DNA from: an uncultured Oscillospiraceae bacterium
GTDB lineage: Bacteria; Bacillota; Clostridia; Oscillospirales; Oscillospiraceae
Assembly (NCBI GenBank): GCA_934659415.1
Contig: CAKUHW010000081.1
Location: forward strand, 1-5,553
Reading direction: 5' to 3'
Length of the DNA stretch: 5,553 bases
Below the pieces are notes generated by a model that was not told the origin of the DNA, did no database searches, and saw nothing but the letters and a program-made list of their open reading frames with translations. The translations under genes and the position numbers were made by a program. The number at the start of each line of letters is the position of its first letter. Position 1 is the first letter of the stretch. Below, piece after piece: positions 1 to 5,553 of this stretch.

Positions 1-5
1 GCGCT

Positions 6-53
6 GATACCATGGAAGATCCATATTTCACAACAGAGGACTGAAATGGTATC
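6..53 (+). promoter_or_regulatory. Nested inverted repeats in the operon leader (possible three-way-junction RNA or operator)
   Basis: Three inverted repeats abut exactly. An outer stem gatacc (6-11) pairs with ggtatc (48-53). A small hairpin atgga (12-16) pairs with tccat (20-24) across a 3-base loop. A third stem atttca (25-30) pairs with tgaaat (42-47) around an 11-base loop (31-41). Together they would fold as a three-way junction with no unpaired junction bases. Alternatively the outer repeat can be read as 8 bp (6-13 with 46-53), which would suit a dimeric regulator's operator but with an unusually wide spacing. The element ends 55 bases before the first start codon. It matches no riboswitch or T-box that I recognise, and there is no U-tract after it, so it is not a plain terminator. 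That the repeats exist is certain; a function is inference. Confidence 0.4.
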
Positions 54-88
54 CTGAAAGCAAGCATTATCCATAAAACCCGGAAAAG

Positions 89-97
89 AAGGAAGGA
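89..97 (+). promoter_or_regulatory. Ribosome binding site of the racemase-family gene
   Basis: The purine-rich stretch aaggaagga ends 11 bases before the ATG at 109. A second in-frame ATG at 118 would be 20 bases away, which is too far, so this site supports the start at 109. Confidence 0.65.
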
Positions 98-108
98 CGG
101 TAAACCAC

Positions 109-957
109 ATGAAGATCATGCTTGCCAACGTAGGCGTATCGGAAAAGGACGGCTTTTTCATCACCAACATGATGGGGCCCAACTGGAAGAAGAATTTCAA
201 CAAGGTCCGCCGGCCGGATACGGAGATCGTGCTGCGGGTGTCCGAGTGGGGCATCCTGGGCATGGACGGCTTTTTCCATCCCGCCATCGACACCCTGAAC
301 TCCCAGCTGGTGCTTCAGGCCTGCCGCACCGCCGAGGCCGATGGCTTTGACGCCATCCTCATCACCTGCTTCGGCGACCCCATGCTGGACCAGGTGCGCG
401 CCTTTGTGAACATCCCCGTGATGAGCATCGGCGAGGCCGCCCTGCACTACGCCACCATGATGGGCAAAAAGTTCGGCATTGTCCACGTGTCCGAGAAGAA
501 TATCCATGAGTGCGTCAAGACCGTCCACGAGTACGGCTTCGGCGAGTATCTGGCCGGCGTGGTGGCCACCACCGAGTCCGCCGAGGAGCAGGCCGAGGCC
601 CTGCTGGACGCTCACGGGGCCATCAAGGCCTTCCAGGCGTGCGGCCGGAAGCTGATCGATATGGGCGCCGAGGTGCTCATCCCCGCCTGCGGGCTGATGA
701 CCTCCGCCCTGCGCGCCGCCCCCAAGTGCGAGGACGAGTACCCCAACGGCCTGACCGAGGTGGACGGCGTGCCCGTGCTGGACGTGCTGAGCGTGGGTCT
801 GAAGTTTGCGGAGATGGCGGTGGATCTGAAGAAGGCGGGCTCTCCCTGGGTCAGCCGCAAGGGCTTCTACTCCCTGCCCACCGAGGCCATGCTCCAGTCC
901 GGCCATATGGCTCTGGAGGACGGCCGTCAGACCTTCTGGGATTACGCTCTGACCTGA
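109..957 (+). CDS. Aspartate/glutamate/hydantoin racemase superfamily protein
   Basis: This is a 282-residue cytosolic protein of the Asp/Glu/hydantoin racemase superfamily, whose members use two facing cysteines to remove and return a proton at a chiral carbon without a cofactor. The two family cysteine motifs are visible: CFGDP with Cys87, very like the hydantoin-racemase form, and PACGLM with Cys194. The N-terminus (MKIMLANVGV) is the usual first beta strand, and there is no signal peptide or membrane segment. The protein is somewhat longer than typical hydantoin racemases (about 240 residues). The excess is a C-terminal tail from about residue 240, rich in aromatic and charged residues. 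It is the first gene of the operon, 27 bases before the ferredoxin gene, so it probably acts on a substrate or product of the molybdoenzyme. Maleate isomerases and arylmalonate decarboxylases share this fold, so the reaction may be isomerisation or decarboxylation. Both cysteines being present favours racemisation or isomerisation. The family call is firm; the substrate is unknown. Confidence 0.85.
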   Translation: MKIMLANVGVSEKDGFFITNMMGPNWKKNFNKVRRPDTEIVLRVSEWGILGMDGFFHPAIDTLNSQLVLQACRTAEADGFDAILITCFGDPMLDQVRAFVNIPVMSIGEAALHYATMMGKKFGIVHVSEKNIHECVKTVHEYGFGEYLAGVVATTESAEEQAEALLDAHGAIKAFQACGRKLIDMGAEVLIPACGLMTSALRAAPKCEDEYPNGLTEVDGVPVLDVLSVGLKFAEMAVDLKKAGSPWVSRKGFYSLPTEAMLQSGHMALEDGRQTFWDYALT

Positions 958-967
958 GGCAACGAAA

Positions 968-975
968 TAAGGAGG
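968..975 (+). promoter_or_regulatory. Ribosome binding site of the ferredoxin-subunit gene
   Basis: The near-perfect Shine-Dalgarno taaggagg lies 9 bases before the ATG at 985, in the short gap after the racemase-family stop codon. It fixes the start and implies strong translation of this subunit. Confidence 0.85.
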
Positions 976-984
976 ACATAAACT

Positions 985-1635
985 ATGAGATGGGGCATGG
1001 TCATCGACCTGCGCAGGTGCAACGGCTGCGGCGCCTGCGTGCTGGCCTGCAAGCAGCAGAATTTTCTCCCCCCCCAGGTGTGGCGCAGCCGCATGCTGGT
1101 GGGTGAGACCGGTACGTATCCCCACGCAAAGAAATTCATCTATCCCATTCAGTGCAACCAGTGCGCCGACCCGGTGTGCGTGCACAACTGTCCCACCGGC
1201 GCCACCTACCGCCGGGAGGACGGCATCGTGGCCGTGGACGCGGACAAGTGCACCGGCTGTCAGGAGTGCATCGTGCTCTGTCCCTACCACGAGCGGATGT
1301 GCAACTACGGCGAGCAGAAGGAATACTTCCCCGGCCAGGGCCTGACCGAGCTGGAGGAGAGAGGCGCCGAACTGCGCCCCTATCAGGACGGCACCGTGGT
1401 CAAGTGCGACTTCTGCAAGCTGCGGGTGGACGCGGGCCTGGCCGCCGGGCTGAAGCCCGGCGTGGACCGGGAGGCCACCCCCGCCTGCGTGAACACCTGT
1501 ATGTGCCACGCCCGCATTTTCGGCGACCTGGACGATCCCGAGAGCGCCCCCTCCAAGCTGCTGGCCCAGCGGGGCGGCGGCCGGGTGCTGCACCCGGAAT
1601 ATGACACGGAGCCCTCCGTGTACTACCTGGACTGA
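985..1635 (+). CDS. Four-cluster 4Fe-4S ferredoxin subunit, DmsB/NrfC/PsrB-like
   Basis: This 216-residue protein is the electron-transfer subunit of a molybdopterin oxidoreductase complex. Sixteen cysteines form four complete 4Fe-4S sets: C12, C15, C18, C22; C57, C60, C65, C69; C89, C92, C95, C99; and C141, C144, C168, C172. This is the arrangement of the DmsB/NrfC/PsrB family. C106 and C174 are extra. No cluster position is replaced by Trp or another residue, so all four clusters should be cubane. There is no Tat or Sec signal; the protein starts directly at the first cluster (MRWGMVIDLRRCNGC), so it is cytosolic unless it rides on a partner. Its place before the flavoprotein and molybdenum-subunit genes suggests it wires FAD to the molybdenum centre. 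No membrane-anchor gene (DmsC or NrfD type) is seen in the window, although one could lie downstream. A run of eight C bases occurs early in the gene (1068-1075). The family call is very secure. Confidence 0.93.
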   Translation: MRWGMVIDLRRCNGCGACVLACKQQNFLPPQVWRSRMLVGETGTYPHAKKFIYPIQCNQCADPVCVHNCPTGATYRREDGIVAVDADKCTGCQECIVLCPYHERMCNYGEQKEYFPGQGLTELEERGAELRPYQDGTVVKCDFCKLRVDAGLAAGLKPGVDREATPACVNTCMCHARIFGDLDDPESAPSKLLAQRGGGRVLHPEYDTEPSVYYLD

Positions 1636-1637
1636 GC

Positions 1638-1646
1638 GGAAGGGAG
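1638..1646 (+). promoter_or_regulatory. Ribosome binding site that decides the flavoprotein start
   Basis: The purine tract ggaagggag touches the ATG at 1647 with no spacer but sits 9 bases before the in-frame ATG at 1656. Normal spacing therefore favours 1656. Starting there also puts the protein's first strand (MKEYDVIIVGGG) directly at the N-terminus, as is usual for this flavoprotein family. Confidence 0.75.
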
Positions 1647-1655
1647 ATGCGGACT

Positions 1656-2948
1656 ATGAAAGAATACGACGTGATCATCGTAGGCGGCGGCCCCGGCGGA
1701 TACGCCGCAGCCGTAAGCGCCCGGGAGGCCGGGCTGAAGACCGCCGTAGTGGAAAAGGAGCTGCTGGGCGGCGTGTGCGTCAACTTCGGCTGCGTGCCCA
1801 CCAAGGCTCTGGTGCGCTATGCCGCCGTGCACAAGCGGGCCAAGGGCGGCCCCGCTCCCAGCTTCAAAGAGGCCTCCGTGGAGAGCCGCAAGGTGGCCGG
1901 TGAGCGCAGCGAGCACATCCACGCCCTGCTGCGCGAGCTGGGCTGCGACCTCTATAACCAGGAGGGCAGGCTGACCGGGGAAGGTAAGGTGGCCCTGAGC
2001 CCCTCCGGGGAGGTCATCCGCGGGCGGAACATCCTGCTGGCCACCGGCTCCCACTCCCGGCGGCTGCCCATCGCCCAGTACTGCGCCAACATCTTCACCA
2101 CCCGGGAGGCCCTGCTGCTGGAGGAGGTCCCCGCCAGCGCGGCGGTGATCGGCTCCGGCGCCACCGGCATCGAGCTGGCCACCGTGTGGGCCCGCTTCGG
2201 GGCAAAGGTCACCGTGCTGGAGATGCTGCCCACCATCATGGGTCTGGGGGACGAGGAGCTCACCGGAGAGGCCGCGGCCTTCTTCCGGGACAACGAGGGC
2301 ATGGAGATCCGCACCGGCGCCTCCGTGCAGAGCGTGGACGAGGTCCCGGGCGGTGCCGTGGTGACCTACAAGGACGCCGAGGGCACCCACAGCCTGGAGG
2401 TGGAGAAGGTCCTGGTGGCCGCGGGCGTGGTGCCCACCAGCGAGGGTCTCGGCCTGGAGGAGCTGGGCGTGGAGATGACGCGCGGCTATGTAAACATCGA
2501 CGAGCGGATGCGCACCAACGTCCCCGGCCTGTATGCCGTGGGCGATGTGACGGGCAAGCTGGCCCTGGCCTTCACCGCCAGCATGCAGGCCAAGGCCGCC
2601 ATTGCCGATATGGCGGGAGCGGAGCCCATCACCGTGGATTATGACAACATCCCCCGGTGCGTCTTCTCCGCGGACGAGTCCGGCGCGGTGGGACTCAGCG
2701 AGAAGCAGGCCGCCGACCGGGGCTATGAGGTAGAGGTACGCCGGGGCCCCCTGGTGTCCTTCGACGGACGGCTGGCCGGCGTGAGCGCGGGCAGCTACAA
2801 GATCGTGGCCGACCGGGCCACAGGCAAGGCCCTGGGCGTCACTCTGCTGGGGGCGGACGCGGCGGACCGCATCGCGGGTCCCGCCCGGCTGCTGACTCTG
2901 GGCGCCGGCGCCGACCTGGTGGAGCAGGTCGTAAGCAGCGGGAGGTAA
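1656..2948 (+). CDS. Dihydrolipoamide-dehydrogenase-like FAD/NAD(P) oxidoreductase, short C-terminus
   Basis: This 430-residue flavoprotein belongs to the pyridine nucleotide-disulfide oxidoreductase family (class I, lipoamide dehydrogenase-like). Visible in order are the N-terminal FAD dinucleotide motif GGGPGG (10-15), the redox disulfide C41-VNFG-C46 followed by VPTKAL, the NAD-binding GSGATGIE (167-174), and the second FAD motif YAVGDVTG (293-300). A dimerisation-domain segment follows from about residue 330. The protein ends at residue 430, whereas family members usually run to 460-480 residues. The stop falls just where the conserved C-terminal His-Pro...Glu catalytic segment should begin, so the usual base for thiol chemistry is absent. 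No lipoyl-domain or 2-oxoacid dehydrogenase gene is nearby. It lies between the ferredoxin and molybdenum-subunit genes, 20 bases after the first and 7 before the second. I infer that it is the NAD(H)-linked electron entry or exit module of this complex. The family is certain; the partner role is inferred. Confidence 0.88.
   Translation: MKEYDVIIVGGGPGGYAAAVSAREAGLKTAVVEKELLGGVCVNFGCVPTKALVRYAAVHKRAKGGPAPSFKEASVESRKVAGERSEHIHALLRELGCDLYNQEGRLTGEGKVALSPSGEVIRGRNILLATGSHSRRLPIAQYCANIFTTREALLLEEVPASAAVIGSGATGIELATVWARFGAKVTVLEMLPTIMGLGDEELTGEAAAFFRDNEGMEIRTGASVQSVDEVPGGAVVTYKDAEGTHSLEVEKVLVAAGVVPTSEGLGLEELGVEMTRGYVNIDERMRTNVPGLYAVGDVTGKLALAFTASMQAKAAIADMAGAEPITVDYDNIPRCVFSADESGAVGLSEKQAADRGYEVEVRRGPLVSFDGRLAGVSAGSYKIVADRATGKALGVTLLGADAADRIAGPARLLTLGAGADLVEQVVSSGR
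2941..2945 (+). promoter_or_regulatory. Ribosome binding site of the molybdoenzyme gene, inside the flavoprotein 3' end
   Basis: The ggagg motif lies within the last codons of the flavoprotein gene, immediately before its TAA stop (2946-2948), and 10 bases before the ATG at 2956. This arrangement suggests translational coupling, in line with the two proteins being made together as subunits. Confidence 0.8.
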
Positions 2949-2955
2949 GAAGAAT

Positions 2956-5553
2956 ATGTCCAACATCAAAGAAGATAAGTGGGTCTATACCCAGTGTCAC
3001 CGCTGTCAGAGCGAGTGCGGCCTGCGGGTGCACGTGGTCAACGGCACGGCGGTAAAGATCGAAGGCGTGCCCGAGTCCAGCGTGGGCTCCGGCGGCGGCG
3101 TGTGCCCCCGCGGCCTGGCCGGCCTGCAGGTGCTGTACGATCCCAACCGCCTGAACTACCCCCTGAAGCGCACCAACCCCAAGAAGGGCCTGGGGGAGGA
3201 CCCCAAGTGGGAGCGCATCTCCTGGGACGAGGCCATGGACACCATCATCGGCAAGATGAAGGAGGCCTATGACGAGACCCCCAACTCCATTGTGGTGCAG
3301 CACGGCATCGTGGCCGGCAACCAGATCATCCCCAACTACTTCGTGCCCATGCTGGCCATGCTGGCCAACGAGAAGGGCGCGCCCATCCACATCAACGCCG
3401 CCGGCAGCCACTGCGGCAACGCCGGGCACTTTATCAACAGCCTGCAGCACGGCGCCTTCGTGGTGCACCCCGACTATGAGTACTGCAACTATCTGCTGGT
3501 GTTCGGCACCAACTCCGGCAACGGCGGCTTCCAGCAGTGGCACAACAAGAAGCTGGCGGACGCCCGGGCCCGGGGCATGAAGATGATCGTGTTCGATCCC
3601 ATGTGCAACGCCGCCGCGGCCAACGCCGACGAGTGGATCCCCATCGTGCCCGGCACCGACGGCGCGGTGATCCTGGCCCTGCTGGACGTGATCGTGAACG
3701 AGCTGGGCAAGTACGACGTGGAGTACTGCCGCACCCGCACCAACGCCCCCTACCTGGTGGACATGGACCAGGGCTGGTACATCCGCGACAAGGCCACCGG
3801 CAAGCCCTATGTATGGGATGAGGCCGACGGCAAGGCCAAGGTGTATGACGATCCCACCATCGCCCACGCGGCCTTGGAGGGCGAGTTTGAGGTGGACGGC
3901 GTGAAGTGCCAGCCCTCCTGGGTGCCCATGCGCAAGCGCTTTGCCGAGTTCACCCCGGAGCGGGCGGAGGAGATCAGCGAGGTGCCCGCCGCCACCATCC
4001 GGCGCATCGCCAAGGAGTTCGCCGACGAGGCTCACCTGGGCGAGACCATCAACGTGGAGGGCTTTGACCTGCCCTACCGCCCCGTGGCCACCCTGAACAT
4101 CCGCTCCGCCGGCACCCACACCAACGGCCTGCACTGCCTGTGGGCCCTGGACCTGCTCAGCCACATCATGGGCGCCGTCAGCTGCCCCGGCGGCCTGCTC
4201 ACCGTGGCCGTGGAGTGCGACGGCTATAAGGATACCCACCGCCCCTACCTGGCCTGCAAGGCCGGTGAAGACGGCTTTACCCAGACCGCCGGCAAGTGGC
4301 TGTTCCCCCAGGGCGGCTTCTGGCCCGTGCGCGACCCCGAGTTCCCCCACCACGATCTGGAGGAGATGTTCCCCACCGCCATGGAGATGCTGTGGGTCAA
4401 CGCCCCCGACCGGAAAGAGGTGCTGGAGCGTTTCGGCCTGCGCACCCACTTCAAGTTCCTCATCAACTACGCCACCAACGCCGCACTCAACGGTCCCTCC
4501 CCCGAGATCCGCGAGACCTTCTACCGGGACGACGTGGACTTCATCGTGGACTGCGACATCTACTCCAACGAGTTCAACGAGGCCTTTGCCGACATTCTGC
4601 TGCCCGACGCCAGCTACCTGGAGCGGGACGACTGGATGGGCATCCAGCATCCCTACCACAACATCCCCGTGGGCATGGAGGACCCCTGGAGCTTCCACAC
4701 CTCCCACAAGGTGGTGGAGCCCATGTACGAGCGCAAGGACATGCAGGAGCTGGTGATCGACATCGCCGACCGCATGGGCCTCACCCCCATCCTCAACGGC
4801 TACTGGAACGCCGAGCTGGGGCTCACCGGCGAGCTGGCGCTGAAGCCCGATGAGAAGATCAACTGGCAGGACCTGTGCAACCGGGCCTGCATCGTCCACT
4901 TCGGTCCCGAGCACGACTGGGCCTGGTTCACCGAGCACGGCTTTATCGGCTGGCCCAAGACCGTGCAGGAGGTCTACTGGCGGCAGTTCCGCAAGGAGGT
5001 CAAGACCCAGCTGTACTGGGAGTTCATGCTCCGCTGCCGGGAGAAGACCGAGGCCATCGCCGAGAAGGTGGGCATTCAGGACTGGTATGACTGGTCCGTG
5101 TACGACCCCATGCCCCGCTGGTTCCCCACCGACTTCCACAAGGCGGACAAGAAGGAGTTCCCCCTGTACGGCTTCTCCTTCTCCGAGAGCTTCCACTCCA
5201 ACTCCAACAACCAGGAGATTCCCTGGATCAACGAAATGTCGGAGCAGAACCCCTTCACCTACTTCGTGAACATCAACACCAAGACCGCCCAGGCCATGGG
5301 CCTGAAGTCCGGCGACCTGGTGGAGATCGTGACCAGCCACGGCAAGAAGACCACCGGCCGCATCCAGACCCGGGAGAGCATCCACCCCGAGTGCCTGGGC
5401 ATCATGGGCGTGTCCGGCCACTGGGCCAAGGGCCTGCCCATCGCCAAGGGCAAGGGCACGAACTTCAACTCTCTTATCGACTTCAATATCAGAGACATGG
5501 ATCCCCTCACCGCCACGGTGGACATCTGTGTCAAGTGCAGGCTGCGCAAGCTG
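2956..5553 (+). CDS. Molybdopterin (bis-MGD) oxidoreductase catalytic subunit, 3' end cut by window
   Basis: The gene is open for 866 codons and runs off the window. The last residues (VDICVKCRLRKL) look like the family's C-terminal end, so few residues are probably missing. It is the catalytic subunit of a DMSO reductase-family molybdenum (or tungsten) enzyme. A 4Fe-4S site is formed by C14, C17, C21 and C50, followed by PRG. Cys153 in AAGSHCGNAGH sits where the metal ligand is expected. Cofactor-binding segments include VFGTNSGNGG (182-191), VFDP (212-215), PGTDGAV (232-238), ADILLPDASYLER (545-557) and a C-terminal dinucleotide-binding domain from about residue 735. There is no Tat leader, so the enzyme should be cytosolic, unlike most respiratory relatives. 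A segment at 264-299 (APYLVDMDQGWYIRD..., then KPYVWDE) recalls the acetylene hydratase, pyrogallol transhydroxylase and catechol dehydroxylase branch, but this is from memory only. Its partners are the two upstream redox subunits. The substrate is unknown. Confidence 0.92.
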   Translation, partial: MSNIKEDKWVYTQCHRCQSECGLRVHVVNGTAVKIEGVPESSVGSGGGVCPRGLAGLQVLYDPNRLNYPLKRTNPKKGLGEDPKWERISWDEAMDTIIGKMKEAYDETPNSIVVQHGIVAGNQIIPNYFVPMLAMLANEKGAPIHINAAGSHCGNAGHFINSLQHGAFVVHPDYEYCNYLLVFGTNSGNGGFQQWHNKKLADARARGMKMIVFDPMCNAAAANADEWIPIVPGTDGAVILALLDVIVNELGKYDVEYCRTRTNAPYLVDMDQGWYIRDKATGKPYVWDEADGKAKVYDDPTIAHAALEGEFEVDGVKCQPSWVPMRKRFAEFTPERAEEISEVPAATIRRIAKEFADEAHLGETINVEGFDLPYRPVATLNIRSAGTHTNGLHCLWALDLLSHIMGAVSCPGGLLTVAVECDGYKDTHRPYLACKAGEDGFTQTAGKWLFPQGGFWPVRDPEFPHHDLEEMFPTAMEMLWVNAPDRKEVLERFGLRTHFKFLINYATNAALNGPSPEIRETFYRDDVDFIVDCDIYSNEFNEAFADILLPDASYLERDDWMGIQHPYHNIPVGMEDPWSFHTSHKVVEPMYERKDMQELVIDIADRMGLTPILNGYWNAELGLTGELALKPDEKINWQDLCNRACIVHFGPEHDWAWFTEHGFIGWPKTVQEVYWRQFRKEVKTQLYWEFMLRCREKTEAIAEKVGIQDWYDWSVYDPMPRWFPTDFHKADKKEFPLYGFSFSESFHSNSNNQEIPWINEMSEQNPFTYFVNINTKTAQAMGLKSGDLVEIVTSHGKKTTGRIQTRESIHPECLGIMGVSGHWAKGLPIAKGKGTNFNSLIDFNIRDMDPLTATVDICVKCRLRKL

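Noticed and set aside
1..57. Possible C-terminal tail of an upstream gene (frame 1 open to TGA at 55-57, frame 3 open to TGA at 42-44), or a short peptide MEDPYFTTED from ATG 12
   Set aside because: The stretches are too short to judge, the base composition is unlike the genes, and no ribosome binding site for the short peptide is visible in the window.
41..59. Direct repeat ctgaaa at 41-46 and 54-59
   Set aside because: Six bases at 13-base spacing is easily chance; the first copy is already part of the inverted-repeat structure.
27..77. Sigma-70 promoter candidates such as cattat (65-70) or tatcct (50-55) with upstream hexamers
   Set aside because: The -35 partners at normal spacing (tgaaat, tttcac) match TTGACA poorly. 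No pair was good enough to call.
67..1593. A 508-codon open frame on the - strand opposite the racemase and ferredoxin genes
   Set aside because: It is in register with both sense genes and explained by the same missing sense codons. It crosses the gap between two clearly real genes and has no recognisable domain.
1647..1655. Start of the flavoprotein at ATG 1647 instead of 1656
   Set aside because: The Shine-Dalgarno sequence directly touches this ATG, leaving no spacer, while 1656 has a normal 9-base spacing.
1623..2969. A 448-codon open frame on the - strand opposite the flavoprotein gene
   Set aside because: Same register effect; the sense strand encodes an unmistakable flavoprotein with all dinucleotide-binding motifs.
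2839..5421. An 860-codon open frame on the - strand opposite the molybdoenzyme gene
   Set aside because: Its codons lie in exact register with the sense gene, so it stays open simply because the sense gene avoids TTA, CTA and TCA codons, as GC-rich genes do. The translation is low-complexity (Gly/Ala/Val/His/Leu-rich) and shows no family motif.

Overview
This window looks like part of a chromosome from a GC-rich anaerobic Firmicute, most plausibly a gut member of the Clostridia (Oscillospiraceae type). The evidence is circumstantial. Third codon positions are strongly G/C, all four genes have strong AGGAGG-type Shine-Dalgarno sites, and the content is a soluble iron-sulfur/flavin/molybdenum redox set without Tat export signals. 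No taxonomic marker gene is present.

Layout: positions 1-108 are a more AT-rich leader with an unusual set of abutting inverted repeats and no convincing gene. Four genes follow on the + strand with gaps of only 7 to 27 bases and no visible terminator, so they form one operon: (1) an Asp/Glu/hydantoin racemase-superfamily protein (109-957); (2) a ferredoxin-like subunit with four complete 4Fe-4S cysteine sets (985-1635); (3) a dihydrolipoamide-dehydrogenase-like FAD/NAD oxidoreductase lacking the usual catalytic C-terminus (1656-2948); (4) a molybdopterin bis-MGD oxidoreductase catalytic subunit of the DMSO reductase family (2956 to the window end, nearly complete). Nothing convincing is encoded on the - strand.

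Inferred working model: the flavoprotein exchanges electrons with NAD(H), the four-cluster subunit carries them, and the molybdenum subunit reduces (or oxidises) a small organic substrate in the cytoplasm. The racemase-like protein would prepare or process the stereochemistry of a substrate or product of the same pathway. The substrate cannot be read from the sequence. The combination of a cytosolic NAD-linked molybdoenzyme and a racemase-family enzyme is the most interesting candidate for an undescribed pathway here.
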